Assembly (NCBI RefSeq): GCF_023646285.1
Contig: NZ_JAMOKX010000002.1
Span: 186,001-250,000, forward strand
Direction of reading: 5' to 3'
Source of the DNA: Helicobacter colisuis
GTDB taxonomy: Bacteria > Campylobacterota > Campylobacteria > Campylobacterales > Helicobacteraceae
Length of the DNA: 64,000 nt
The notes beneath the pieces are model-generated. The model searched no databases. It was not told the origin of the DNA and was given only the letters and a program-made list of their open reading frames with translations. Within the stretch, counting starts at the first letter, position 1. Each line of letters begins with the position of its first letter. Below are positions 16,931 to 26,160 of the stretch, piece by piece. The position numbers and the translations under genes were made by a program.

Positions 16931-19023
16931 TACAAAAAGATGAAGCGATAAAAAAAGGTATAAAAATTATAGATTCTAAAGAAACTCACAATCCCTTATT
17001 TGAAAATCTTAAAGCCAATTTCCCACAAACTATCAAAGATAATCAAGTAGATTTAAAAGCTATTGCCACTCTCTTAGGGCTAGACACAAAAGCAAATATT
17101 CAAGGCTATGAGCTTACCTTCACAGGCAAAGCTTTGGCAAATGCACTCTATAGCACACCTTCCCAAAAAACGCTAAAACTTGAAGAGACTTTTACATATC
17201 ACAATCTAGAATCTTGTAAGCATAGCAAAGAATCCAAAAATGCAGAAAACAAAAAAGATTCTAATGCGGAAGCAGTTGAAATGAGAAATTGTGGTTTTCA
17301 AGGAATGAGTGAGGGAGTTGCCTTAGAGGGTAATGACCGAGTGAATGACACAGAATCCGCAATTTCTCACTCAAATGCAACGCAAGATAATGCACAAAAT
17401 TTCATCATCAAAGGCGACAACCTAGATGTGCTAAAAATCCTAAAATCTGCTTATAGTGAAAAAATCAAAATGATTTATATCGATCCGCCCTACAATACAA
17501 AAAATGATAATTTCATCTATCCAGATAATTTTAGAAAAGATTATAAGGCGATTTTGCAAGAAGTGGGATTGCTAGAAATAGATGATGAAGGAAATGAGGT
17601 AGAATCTGAAACCCTGCAGTTTTTTAAAAACATACAAAGCACACGCACGCATAGTGGATGGCTATCTTTTATGCTACCACGCCTTAAACTTGCTAGAGAT
17701 TTATTGCGTGAAGATGGCGTGATATTTATAAGTATAGATGATAACGAACAAGCGAATCTAAAGCTACTTTGCGATGAGATTTTTGGGGAAGAGAATTTTG
17801 TAGCGTGTATGGTTGTAGAATCTGCTCCAGCAGGAACACAGAGCTCAAATTTTATGGCACAACAACATTCCTATTGTCTAGTATATGGCAAGAGTTTAAC
17901 AGAAAATACTCTCACTAAAATAATGCTTTCTAAATCTGAATTGGAAAAAAAATATATTGAACAGGATGAGTTTGGGAGTTTTTATATTGAAAGGCTATGG
18001 AAACGTGGTATTGGTGGTAGAAAAGAAGACGTTCCATCCTTACATTTTCCGGTATATTTCGATGAAAATAAAAATGAAATTTATATTGATGAAGAGGGTA
18101 AAGGATTAAAGAATCTCATAAAAATAATTCCTTATCAAGTTGCTGGAGTATTGGGCAGATGGACTTGGAGCAAAGATAAAATGAAGGCTGAACGACATAA
18201 GTTAATTGTAAAAAAAGTAAATGGAGAATATAAATTACACAAAAAACAATACAAAGAAGATGAGACAGGAAAACTACCAAACTCTATAATAAAAAGTGAA
18301 TTGGCAAGAACAGAACTAGGCTCTTTAGAATTAAAGGACATTATGGGAGAAAAAATTTTTGATTATCCCAAATCTGTAAAATTTATACAATTTTTATTAA
18401 ATTTTTCTACAAGTGATTCTGACATTATCCTAGACTTTTTTGCAGGAAGTGGCACGACCGCACAAGCCGTAATGGAGCTAAATGCACAAGATAAGGGCAA
18501 TCGTAAATTTATATTAGTGCAAATTGATGAAGAGATTATAGAATCTAAAAGCAAAACTGCTTATGATTTTTGTAAAAATGAGCTAGGAAGCAAAAAGCCA
18601 GTCATTAGTGATATAACGATTGAGAGAGTAAAAAGAGCAAGTGCAAAGATTGCAAATGCAAACCCAGATTTTACTATCTGCTTTAGTGTGCTAAGCCTAA
18701 GCGACAAAAGCGAACTCATTACAGACAAACAAGGCACTTTAGGATTACTTAGTAACGCAGAGTTAAGCCCATTTGATAAAGCACTAAATTTGAGCCTACA
18801 AAGTGGGAAAACACTAGATAAACCCCTAAAGCCAATTTTTGAAAACAAACTTTATGCTTGTGAGGATTGCTTGTATCTCGTAGCTTGTGATAAAGAAGTG
18901 TTAGAGTTTTTACGCAAGACACAAAATGAATATATTTTCATCGATGGCTTTGAGGATTTAAGCTTAGAATATTTTTTGAATCTTGATTCTAGCCTAAGTG
19001 ATAGGCTTAGGATTGTGTATTAA
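16927..19023 (+). CDS. mod: Type III DNA methyltransferase, Mod subunit
   Basis: 698-residue beta-class adenine methyltransferase. The catalytic DPPYN (186-190) precedes the SAM-binding FFAGSGTTAQAV (about residue 505). The region between carries the target-recognition domain, so specificity cannot be read by eye. A low-complexity stretch at about 95-157 is absent from the usual compact N terminus and contains an inverted repeat in its DNA. No long simple repeat that would make the gene phase-variable was found. It starts four bases inside res, and the ATPase gene follows 13 bases later with AAGGAG, so the four genes look like one operon. Confidence 0.93.
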   Translation: MIQKDEAIKKGIKIIDSKETHNPLFENLKANFPQTIKDNQVDLKAIATLLGLDTKANIQGYELTFTGKALANALYSTPSQKTLKLEETFTYHNLESCKHSKESKNAENKKDSNAEAVEMRNCGFQGMSEGVALEGNDRVNDTESAISHSNATQDNAQNFIIKGDNLDVLKILKSAYSEKIKMIYIDPPYNTKNDNFIYPDNFRKDYKAILQEVGLLEIDDEGNEVESETLQFFKNIQSTRTHSGWLSFMLPRLKLARDLLREDGVIFISIDDNEQANLKLLCDEIFGEENFVACMVVESAPAGTQSSNFMAQQHSYCLVYGKSLTENTLTKIMLSKSELEKKYIEQDEFGSFYIERLWKRGIGGRKEDVPSLHFPVYFDENKNEIYIDEEGKGLKNLIKIIPYQVAGVLGRWTWSKDKMKAERHKLIVKKVNGEYKLHKKQYKEDETGKLPNSIIKSELARTELGSLELKDIMGEKIFDYPKSVKFIQFLLNFSTSDSDIILDFFAGSGTTAQAVMELNAQDKGNRKFILVQIDEEIIESKSKTAYDFCKNELGSKKPVISDITIERVKRASAKIANANPDFTICFSVLSLSDKSELITDKQGTLGLLSNAELSPFDKALNLSLQSGKTLDKPLKPIFENKLYACEDCLYLVACDKEVLEFLRKTQNEYIFIDGFEDLSLEYFLNLDSSLSDRLRIVY
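17282..17369 (+). repeat. Imperfect palindrome inside mod (possible coding palindromic element)
   Basis: Arms at 17282-17297 (TGAGAAATTGTGGTTT) and 17354-17369 (AATCCGCAATTTCTCA) pair at 14 of 16 positions, with a 56-base loop. It sits in the low-complexity segment of Mod between the N-terminal domain and the DPPYN motif, and remains in frame. This resembles small palindromic repeats that insert in frame into genes, as known in Rickettsia. Confidence 0.5.
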
Positions 19024-19036
19024 TTAAGGAGAAAAA

Positions 19037-20074
19037 ATGATAAATAGCATAGAGATTAAAAATTTTAAAGGCATAAAAGATTTAAAACTAGAAAATTTTT
19101 CAAAAATAAATTTTTTTGTAGGAAAAGCAAATACTGGGAAAACTTCTATTTTGGAGGCTTTGTATGCTTTTTTATTAAAAAATCCAAATGATATTATGCT
19201 GCTTTTAGATGTTAGAAGAATGCATATTGATAGCGATGCATTTCAAAGTTTCTTTTATGATTATATATTAGAAAAAAAGCCAACCATAAAAAGCGATGAT
19301 GCAGAATTAATAATCGATTGTGATAGAAATTCCCAATATACAAATATTTCTACCAATAAAAACAATACTATAACAGATCTTAGCAATGGCATTAATGAAA
19401 TTAATTTTATTTATAAAAATTCTCAAGGCAAGAAAACTTTTAATATTAAAAAAATATTTCTAAATTTAGATCAAATTCAATTTCAACACTCTCTTAATTT
19501 AGAGGGTAGTTTTGTTTTTCCAGAAATTAACGATGTTGATTTCATATATCAAGGTAGTTTTTATGATAATAATTTAAGAGAATATTTAAGTAAAATAGTC
19601 GAAGAAAAAGAGAAAAAAGAGGATTTAAAAAAGATTTGTAAAGATTTTTCAGAAGATATTGAAGAGCTTTATTTTTCAAAAAATAAAATTGTAATACAAA
19701 AAACAAATTTAAAGAATGCGATTAATTTCAAACTTCTAGGAGAGGGTTTTAAAAAATACATTGCTATTCAAGCTTCAATTTTATCTGAAAAAAAATATAT
19801 TTTAATAGATGAACTAGAAAATGGTCTTCATTATGAAGGTATTGAGAAACTATTGAATGCTATTTTAAAGACAAATGATGATGTGCAGTTTTTTATTACT
19901 ACACATAATTTAGAATTGCTGCAAAAATTAAGTGAAATTTTACACAATGAAAGAGAAGAAAAGATTTCGGTATTTAGCATTTATGAAGATAGTGAAAATA
20001 ATATGAAAGCCTTTAGGCTTACTCAAAAAAATTTAATCAATAATATAAAGACTAATAGTGAAGTAAGGGATTGA
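19037..20074 (+). CDS. AAA/SMC-like ATPase, candidate defence ATPase
   Basis: 345-residue ATPase of the OLD/RecF-like AAA_15/AAA_21 type. Seen directly: the N-terminal IKNFKGIKDLKLENF strand pattern typical of such ATPases, Walker A GKANTGKTS (29-37), an ABC-like signature LLGEGFKKYIAIQA (233-246), Walker B YILIDELENGLH (254-265) and a histidine switch FITTHNLELL (286-295). Between them lies a charged, partly coiled insert (about 160-215). There is no C-terminal Toprim domain; that function appears to sit in the next gene. It follows mod by 13 bases with TTAAGGAG. A role in phage defence is inferred from architecture and location. Confidence 0.8.
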   Translation: MINSIEIKNFKGIKDLKLENFSKINFFVGKANTGKTSILEALYAFLLKNPNDIMLLLDVRRMHIDSDAFQSFFYDYILEKKPTIKSDDAELIIDCDRNSQYTNISTNKNNTITDLSNGINEINFIYKNSQGKKTFNIKKIFLNLDQIQFQHSLNLEGSFVFPEINDVDFIYQGSFYDNNLREYLSKIVEEKEKKEDLKKICKDFSEDIEELYFSKNKIVIQKTNLKNAINFKLLGEGFKKYIAIQASILSEKKYILIDELENGLHYEGIEKLLNAILKTNDDVQFFITTHNLELLQKLSEILHNEREEKISVFSIYEDSENNMKAFRLTQKNLINNIKTNSEVRD

Positions 20075-20076
20075 TA

Positions 20077-20613
20077 ATGGTGATACTTGTTGAAGGACTG
20101 CATGATCAATATTTTTTACAAAGCTACTTAGAGTATTTAAATATTACAAATGTAAATGTTAAATATACAAATGGAAAAGATGGGCTTAAAGATCATGAAA
20201 GAGAGATTGTAAAAAATAATAACACAAAGATTATTTTTGATGCAGATGATGATTTAGAGCTCGCTAAAGAAAATATTAAAAATCAATTGGGAGAGGAACT
20301 TTTTGCTAAATGTGAAATTTTTTTAATTCCAAATAATAAAGATAAAGGGAATTTAGAAACTTTAATAGAAAATATAGCCAAAGAAAAGTGTGTCTTGCAA
20401 TGCTTTGATAATTATATGGAATGCTTAAAAACATTACAAGAGAAAAATCAAAATATAAAATTACCAGCCAAAAAATCTAAAGTTTATGCATATAATCATA
20501 GTTTTGGTTATAAAAATGGTGATGAAAATTATAAAATAGATAACACATATTTTGACCTAGAAAGTGAATATTTAGAACCTCTGAAAAGTTTTTTGCTAAG
20601 TGATGAATTATAG
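20077..20613 (+). CDS. Small Toprim-like protein (DUF3226-like), partner of the ATPase
   Basis: 178 residues. A Toprim-like core is visible: a first strand ending in the acidic VEGLHDQYF motif (Glu at residue 6), and a second acidic cluster IIFDADDD (about 53-59). The later LIPNNKDKGNLETLIE and YFDLESEYLEPLKSFLL segments match what I recall of DUF3226 proteins. Such domains bind metal and can cut nucleic acid; catalysis here is unproven. I choose ATG 20077, with AAGGGA at 20065-20070, over TTG 20071, which overlaps the previous stop. It is the last intact gene of the res-mod-ATPase cassette. Confidence 0.7.
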   Translation: MVILVEGLHDQYFLQSYLEYLNITNVNVKYTNGKDGLKDHEREIVKNNNTKIIFDADDDLELAKENIKNQLGEELFAKCEIFLIPNNKDKGNLETLIENIAKEKCVLQCFDNYMECLKTLQEKNQNIKLPAKKSKVYAYNHSFGYKNGDENYKIDNTYFDLESEYLEPLKSFLLSDEL

Positions 20614-20641
20614 GAGATATAAGAAGTTTAGGAGATTCTAG

Positions 20642-20776
20642 TGGGGCGCTATTTTTAATGAGATTCCAACTAATGTTTGGTTAAGCGCGACAATAGAATC
20701 TCACAGAGTAAAAGATAGAATTGAACTAATCCGCGATTTAAAAGCCAATGTAAAGTGGCTTTCTTGCAAGTCTTAA
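20642..20776 (+). pseudogene. Fragment of a DUF5131 (phage Gp37/Gp68-like) gene
   Basis: A 44-codon open stretch after a TAG encodes NEIPTNVWLSATIESHR and later LKANVKWLSCKS. That pattern (P-x-N-V-W-L-x-x-T-I-E, then V-x-x-L-S-C) is the core of DUF5131, a family common in phages and mobile elements. Both ends are missing, so it is a remnant. It lies just downstream of the ATPase/Toprim pair and marks the island's edge. Confidence 0.5.
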
Positions 20777-20840
20777 TTTTTTTAAAGTTTCATTAATCAT
20801 TTTCTTGATAGAAATATTTATTTTAGTAAAAGGAATCTAG

Positions 20841-21403
20841 AATGTTGCGAGTTATATCACTAGCAATTATGGGTGGTTTAATGCTGTCGCACAAAAACTA
20901 AGCAAAATGGGTATAAAGTCAATATCTTAAATCTGCCCAATGCAGATAAACCCGTGCTAAAAGAGTGGCTTGGTGCTATGCAAAAAGAGATTCAAAAGAT
21001 TGATAGGGATACTTATTTTATTACGCATTCACTAGGTGGCATAGCAACTTTGTATTTTTTAAGTGAAACATTTGAATCACAAGATAAAGGCTTTCAAGTC
21101 GGTGGCGTGGTTTTGGTTTCTCCTTTTGATGAAGAGTTAAAAAGTTTGCCTATTTTTGGAAGTTTCACAGACAAAAAGCCAAACTACCAAATCCTAAAAA
21201 ATGTGATTAAAAATCGTGTGGTGATTTCTGCCAAAGATGATGTAATCGTGCCAACTAACTTAAGCTACAAACTTGCCAAATCTTTAGACGCGGATTTTAT
21301 CCAAACGCAAAAAGGCGGTCATTTTATGGAATCTGAAGGCTACACAGACTTACCGCTTGTGATAGAAGTTTTTCAAAATTTTAGTGCAGAATCTAAACAA
21401 TAA
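20841..21403 (+). pseudogene. RBBP9/YdeN-family alpha/beta hydrolase, 5' end frameshifted
   Basis: The intact part from about 20912 encodes GYKVNILNLPNADKP, then the nucleophile elbow THSLGG, SAKDDVIVP with the acid residue and a KGGHFM histidine motif, in the order of RBBP9/YdeN-type serine hydrolases. The expected N terminus is found one frame off: GWFNAVAQKLSKMG is read in another frame and joins GYKV near 20908-20912. A start upstream in a single frame is therefore lacking, and the usual first strand (YIIHG) is decayed. Translation from GTG 20954 would give a truncated 149-residue product. Confidence 0.7.
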
Positions 21404-21418
21404 TGGATATAAGGACAT

Positions 21419-21446
21419 TTGTATTTCCTATAGATTGTGCTACAAT
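21419..21446 (+). promoter_or_regulatory. Candidate sigma70 promoter of the amino acid ABC operon
   Basis: TTGTAT (21419-21424), a 16-base spacer and TACAAT (21441-21446), 42 bases before the ATG of the binding protein. One of the few places in the window with a plausible -35. Confidence 0.5.
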
Positions 21447-21487
21447 ACGAAAAAATTGTAAATTAAAATGATTCACAAAGGAAAAAA

Positions 21488-22219
21488 ATGAAAAATTTTC
21501 TTAAGATATTTTCAATTGTTTTGGCATTGATAGCTTTCTTTGGTTGTGAAAAAAAGGAAGAAAAATCTAAAGTTTATGTAGGTATGAATGCGGATTTTGC
21601 ACCTTTTGAGTATAGGGAAGGGAAGAATATCGTCGGATTTGATGTGGATTTAATGCGAGAAATTGCTAAGATTTCTGGGATTGAAGTTGAGTTTATGGAT
21701 ATTCAATTTGATGGGTTATTGCCTGCATTAGAATTAGGAAAAATTGATATGATTATCTCTGGTATGACAGTAACAGAAAATCGCAAAAAGTTTGTTAATT
21801 TTTCTGATTCTTATTTTAATTCTACTCAAGTTATTTTAGTAAATAGCGAAAATCAAAATATTGGAAATTTTTCGGATTTATCAGGAAAAGTAGTTGGAGT
21901 TGCGCTAGGATTTACAGGAGATTTGGTAGTGAGTAAATTGCCTAATGTATCTGTGCAAAAATTTAATACTGCATCAGATTTGATTTTGGCTTTAAAATCG
22001 CGCAAGGTGGAAGCGGTTGTTTTGGATTATGAAACTGCAAAAAATTATGCTGCTCATAATCAAGACTTAAAATTAATCCAAAGCGATGCGGCAAATGAGG
22101 AATATGCTATTGCGATGAGAAAAGATGAGGTGGAATTGTTGCAGAAAGTTAATGAAGCTTTAAAAAAGATCAAAGAAAATGGAACTTATGATACTTTGAT
22201 AGCTAAATATTTTGATTAA
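21488..22219 (+). CDS. Amino acid ABC transporter substrate-binding lipoprotein
   Basis: 243-residue periplasmic binding protein of the polar amino acid family (SBP_bac_3). A signal peptide with a lipobox-like FFGC (Cys about 20) would anchor it to the membrane. The MNADFAPFEYREGKNIVGFDVDLMREIAK segment, the DMIISGMTVTENRKKFVNFS motif and the DYETAKNY hinge are characteristic. AAAGGAAA precedes the ATG. It is the first gene of a binding protein-permease-ATPase operon. The ligand (glutamine, arginine, cystine or similar) cannot be decided by eye. Confidence 0.9.
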   Translation: MKNFLKIFSIVLALIAFFGCEKKEEKSKVYVGMNADFAPFEYREGKNIVGFDVDLMREIAKISGIEVEFMDIQFDGLLPALELGKIDMIISGMTVTENRKKFVNFSDSYFNSTQVILVNSENQNIGNFSDLSGKVVGVALGFTGDLVVSKLPNVSVQKFNTASDLILALKSRKVEAVVLDYETAKNYAAHNQDLKLIQSDAANEEYAIAMRKDEVELLQKVNEALKKIKENGTYDTLIAKYFD

Positions 22220-22234
22220 GGGCTTTGAGAAAAT

Positions 22235-22912
22235 ATGCTAGAGTATTTGGAGATATTAAAAGAAGTCTTTATTAATGAAAGCCGATATTGGTATTTGGTA
22301 GAGGGATTAGGGTTTTCCATTGCCACTACCGCGCTTTCAGCATTAATTGGAATCGCATTGGGTATTTTAATAGCATTAATGCAGCTTTCTACTTGGAGGG
22401 TTTTATCTAAACTTGCTTTTGCTTATGTGTATATCATACGCGGAACTCCTGTTGTGGTGCAATTGATGATATGGGCAAACATTGTTTTTGTGGGAGCATT
22501 GCGCGATATGCCTATTTTATTAATCGCCGCCATTGCTTTTGGGATTAATTCTGGGGCTTATGTTGCCGAGATTATTCGTGCAGGAATTGCCGGGCTTGAT
22601 AAAGGGCAAATGGAAGCAGCAAGGGCTTTGGGAATGGGTTATGCCTTATCAATGAAAGAAATCATTATTCCTCAAGCTATTAAGAGAATTTTACCGCCTT
22701 TAGTGAGTGAATTTATTGCTTTATTAAAGGAAACTTCAATTGTGGGTTTTATTGGTGGTGTGGATTTACTAAGGGCTGCAAATATCATAACAAGCCAAAC
22801 TTATCGGGCTATTGAGCCTCTACTTGCAGTGGGAATTATTTATTTGATTTTAACTTCTATTTTTGCGATGCTAATGCGAAAAGTTGAAAAAAGGCTAAAA
22901 GAAAGTGATTAA
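22235..22912 (+). CDS. Amino acid ABC transporter permease
   Basis: 225-residue membrane subunit of the HisM/GlnP type. It has about five spans, the [13 protein letters not shown] segment near the N-terminal half and the [29 protein letters not shown] motif, the EAA loop that contacts the ATPase. It starts 15 bases after the binding protein and overlaps the ATPase start by eight bases, supporting coupled translation. Confidence 0.93.
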   Translation: MLEYLEILKEVFINESRYWYLVEGLGFSIATTALSALIGIALGILIALMQLSTWRVLSKLAFAYVYIIRGTPVVVQLMIWANIVFVGALRDMPILLIAAIAFGINSGAYVAEIIRAGIAGLDKGQMEAARALGMGYALSMKEIIIPQAIKRILPPLVSEFIALLKETSIVGFIGGVDLLRAANIITSQTYRAIEPLLAVGIIYLILTSIFAMLMRKVEKRLKESD

Positions 22913-23633
22913 AATAAAAGATTTGCATAAAAAATTTGGGGAAATAGAAGTTTTAAAAGGGATTAATGTAGAAGTTTCTAAAGGGGAGGTGATTGCTATT
23001 ATTGGACCTTCTGGAAGTGGTAAATCTACCTTTTTGCGATGTATTAATAGAATGGAAGACCCAAGTTGTGGGCAAATTATTATTGATGGGCAAAACATTA
23101 TGGATAAGTCAGTAGATATTAATCTTGTTCGCCAAAAATTAGGAATGGTTTTTCAGCATTTTAATTTATTTCCCCATAAAAAAGTGATAGAAAATATTGC
23201 TTTAGCGCCGATGAAACTCAAAAAGATTCCAAAAGAAGTGGCTTATAAAAAAGCAATGGATTTATTACAAAAGGTTGGTTTAGTTTCTAAAAAAGATGTG
23301 TATCCCAATAAGCTTTCAGGTGGGCAGAAACAAAGAATCGCTATTGCTAGGGCTTTGGCTATGGAGCCAGAGATTATGCTTTTTGATGAGCCCACTTCTT
23401 CTTTAGATCCAGAAATGATTAAAGAAGTGCTAGATGTAATGAAAGATTTGGCAAAAGAGGGTATGACAATGATGATTGTAACTCACGAAATGGGATTTGC
23501 CAAAAATGTAGCTAGTCGGATTCTTTTTATGAGCGAGGGTCAAATCATCGAAGATGAATCGCCCAATAAGTTTTTTACTAATCCAAAAAACCAAAGAGTG
23601 AAAGATTTCTTGCATAAAGTTTTGGATAAATAA
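22905..23633 (+). CDS. Amino acid ABC transporter ATP-binding protein
   Basis: 242-residue GlnQ-type ATPase. Walker [11 protein letters not shown]-loop FQHFNLFPH, signature [15 protein letters not shown], Walker [15 protein letters not shown] and the switch VTHEMGFA are all present. The start is GTG 22905, inside the end of the permease gene. Last gene of the operon; a convergent ligA follows 35 bases later. Confidence 0.95.
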   Translation: MIKIKDLHKKFGEIEVLKGINVEVSKGEVIAIIGPSGSGKSTFLRCINRMEDPSCGQIIIDGQNIMDKSVDINLVRQKLGMVFQHFNLFPHKKVIENIALAPMKLKKIPKEVAYKKAMDLLQKVGLVSKKDVYPNKLSGGQKQRIAIARALAMEPEIMLFDEPTSSLDPEMIKEVLDVMKDLAKEGMTMMIVTHEMGFAKNVASRILFMSEGQIIEDESPNKFFTNPKNQRVKDFLHKVLDK

Positions 23634-23667
23634 TTTATTTTTTATGCAGTAACCTTAAAATTTTGTG

Positions 23668-25620
23668 CTACTTTTTGGATTCTTGAATAAGATTCCAAAA
23701 TTCTTCTTCATCAATGATTTTTACACCGAGTTCTTGAGCCTTAGTGAGCTTTGATCCTGCCTCTTCTCCACAAAGCAGATAATTTGTCTTTTTGGAGATG
23801 CTACTAGAGACTTTTGCGCCAAGTGATTCTAAAATCTCTTGATAAGTCTCTCTTTTTTGTGAGAGTGTGCCAGTGATGACAAAGGTTTGATTACTAAGAT
23901 TTGCATTGGTGCTATTTTGATTGTATTTGGGCTGTAGAATTGTTAGAAGATGATTGATTCTTTCTTGATTGACATGGCAAAATTCTACAAGTGAGTTTGC
24001 CATTTCTTCCCCAAAGCCATCAAGTGCCACAAAGTCTTCAAAGCTCTTATGATGGAAGTTATCGCCAAAAGTGTTTGCAAGTTTTTTGCTTGCTCCCTCG
24101 CCAATATGTTCGATTCCTAGTGCATTGATAAAACGCCACAAATCAACCCCTTTAGCCTGTTTGATAGCATTTAAAAGGTTATGAATCTTTTTGTCTTTGA
24201 ATCCCTCCAAGCCCTCTAAATCTTCATATTGAAGCGAAAAAATATCTTCAATTTTGGTAATCTTTCCAAGCTCAAAGAGTAAATCAATGATTCTTTTGCC
24301 AAGCCCATCAATATTAAGCGCCTTTTTGCTTATAAAGTGAATAAGTGAGTTTTTCACCCTTGCTTTGCAGTTTAAATTTTGGCATTTGATGAGTTTTTCT
24401 TCAATAAGTAGCTCACTTTTGCAAATAGGGCAGTGCGTTGGTATTTTGCATTGCTTTTGTGTGCCATCACGCAAGGTAGGCAGTGATTTAATGATTTTTG
24501 GTATCACATCTCCACTGCGAATAAGAATCACGGAATCATTGATTAAAATATCTTTTTTTTTGATTTCATCAAAGTTATGCAGGGTTGCGCGGCTAACCTT
24601 TGCTCCCTCGATCATCACTGGCTCCAAAACAGCCACAGGGGTAATAACTCCTGTTCTGCCAACTTGCAAAATAATGTCTAAAATTTTTGCCTTTTTTTCA
24701 ATAGCAGGAAACTTGTATGCACAGGCAAAGCGTGGAGCTTTTATGGTAAAGCCTAGAGATTTTTGCAATGCAATATCATCAATCCTAATAACCATTCCAT
24801 CAAGCGTGATAGGATAAGAATCGCGCTTAGAAATGAGATTTTGATAAGAATCTTCTATTGCTTGTAAGTTTGAGCAGAGCTTAGAGAAAGGCGAAGCTAT
24901 AAATCCAAAAGAGCGGATTTTCTCCATTAGGGCAAAAAAGCTATTTTCATTAATTTGACAAAACCCCACACCCCAAGGGATAAATTGTAGTTTGCGCTTT
25001 GAAGTGATTTTAGAATCTAATTGCCTTAAGCTTCCAGCAGCTGCATTACGCGGATTTGCAAAAAGTGCTTCCCCCTTCTCTAGTCTTTCTTGATTGATAG
25101 CTTCAAAATCATCTTTGGCAATCACGCATTCCCCACGGATTTCTATTTTATCTTTATAGGGAATGCTAAGGGGAATGCTAGGAATGGTTTTGGCATTTTG
25201 AGTAACTTCTTCTCCAATGAATCCATCACCCCTTGTGGTAGCCTTTTGTAATATTCCATTTTCATAAAGCAAATTGAGACTAGCCCCATCAAATTTGGGA
25301 TCAATAGTAAAATTTAGATTTTCACCCTTGCTAACTCTATTAATCCAATCTTGTAATTCTTGAGTATTAAAAATATCATCCAAACTCCACATACGCTCTA
25401 TGTGTTCGGATTTGTTAAAAGATTCTAAAATACGATCCCCAACTCTTTGGGTTGGAGAATCTTTGGAAATTTGTGTGGGATTGTTTGTTTCAAAATCTTT
25501 GATTTGATGATAGAGTGTATCATACTCTTCATCGCTAACTATGGGATCATCTAAAATATAATAGTGCTTAGCCCATAAATTTAGTGTTTTGATAGCTTCT
25601 AAATAAGAATCATAGCTCAT
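23668..25620 (-). CDS. ligA: NAD-dependent DNA ligase
   Basis: 650-residue ligase that seals nicks in DNA replication and repair. Domains in order: Ia and adenylation domain with the AMP-accepting lysine in [11 protein letters not shown], an OB fold, a zinc finger (CPICKSEL and CQNLNCKAR), helix-hairpin-helix repeats ([29 protein letters not shown]) and a C-terminal BRCT domain ([19 protein letters not shown]). The length is normal. It overlaps luxS upstream by four bases, so the two genes are coupled on the minus strand. Confidence 0.96.
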   Translation of the reverse strand: MSYDSYLEAIKTLNLWAKHYYILDDPIVSDEEYDTLYHQIKDFETNNPTQISKDSPTQRVGDRILESFNKSEHIERMWSLDDIFNTQELQDWINRVSKGENLNFTIDPKFDGASLNLLYENGILQKATTRGDGFIGEEVTQNAKTIPSIPLSIPYKDKIEIRGECVIAKDDFEAINQERLEKGEALFANPRNAAAGSLRQLDSKITSKRKLQFIPWGVGFCQINENSFFALMEKIRSFGFIASPFSKLCSNLQAIEDSYQNLISKRDSYPITLDGMVIRIDDIALQKSLGFTIKAPRFACAYKFPAIEKKAKILDIILQVGRTGVITPVAVLEPVMIEGAKVSRATLHNFDEIKKKDILINDSVILIRSGDVIPKIIKSLPTLRDGTQKQCKIPTHCPICKSELLIEEKLIKCQNLNCKARVKNSLIHFISKKALNIDGLGKRIIDLLFELGKITKIEDIFSLQYEDLEGLEGFKDKKIHNLLNAIKQAKGVDLWRFINALGIEHIGEGASKKLANTFGDNFHHKSFEDFVALDGFGEEMANSLVEFCHVNQERINHLLTILQPKYNQNSTNANLSNQTFVITGTLSQKRETYQEILESLGAKVSSSISKKTNYLLCGEEAGSKLTKAQELGVKIIDEEEFWNLIQESKK

Positions 25621-26099
25621 AAATTAAGCTTTAATGATTCATTATCCATAATCCCAATTCCCTTACTTAGCGTATCTTTTGCGATTTCTTTGGCAGCCTC
25701 TAAAGAGTGCATTTTGTAAGTGCCACATTGCAGTTCATTAGCTTCTGGAATTTCATTTACTTCTAAAATATCTTTCATACTTGCTTCCCAAGCATTTTTC
25801 ACAGCTTCAGGACTTGGTTTGCCAATTAAACTCATATAAAATCCCGTGCGACAACCCATAGGGGAAATATCGATAATTTCAACTTTATCGCTATTTAAAT
25901 GTTCGCGCATAAAACCCGCAAAGAGATGCTCTAGAGTGTGGATTCCCTCTTGACTTAAAATCTCCACATTGGGTTTGCAAAAGCGTAAATCAAAGACACA
26001 AATTTCATCACCTTTTGGAGTGTGCATAACTTTACCTAGTCGCACTGCTGGAGCAGGCATTTTTTTGTGATCAACTTTGAAGCTATCTAGGAGTGGCAT
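25617..26099 (-). CDS. luxS: S-ribosylhomocysteine lyase
   Basis: Cleaves S-ribosylhomocysteine to homocysteine and DPD, the precursor of autoinducer-2, in methyl-group recycling. The metal-binding HTLEH and the downstream cysteine in GCRTGFYM are present, as are the [11 protein letters not shown] terminus and FDLRFCKPN. At 160 residues it is the usual size. The stop overlaps the ATG of ligA. Confidence 0.96.
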   Translation of the reverse strand: MPLLDSFKVDHKKMPAPAVRLGKVMHTPKGDEICVFDLRFCKPNVEILSQEGIHTLEHLFAGFMREHLNSDKVEIIDISPMGCRTGFYMSLIGKPSPEAVKNAWEASMKDILEVNEIPEANELQCGTYKMHSLEAAKEIAKDTLSKGIGIMDNESLKLNL

Positions 26100-26160
26100 A
26101 AGTATCCTTTAGAATAAAAATAAATGGCAGAATCTTACAAAAAAAATATTCATAAAAAGT

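Noticed and set aside
14012-19023. Phase-variable type III Mod (phasevarion)
   Set aside because: No simple repeat or long homopolymer was seen in res, mod or their promoter, and both frames are intact.
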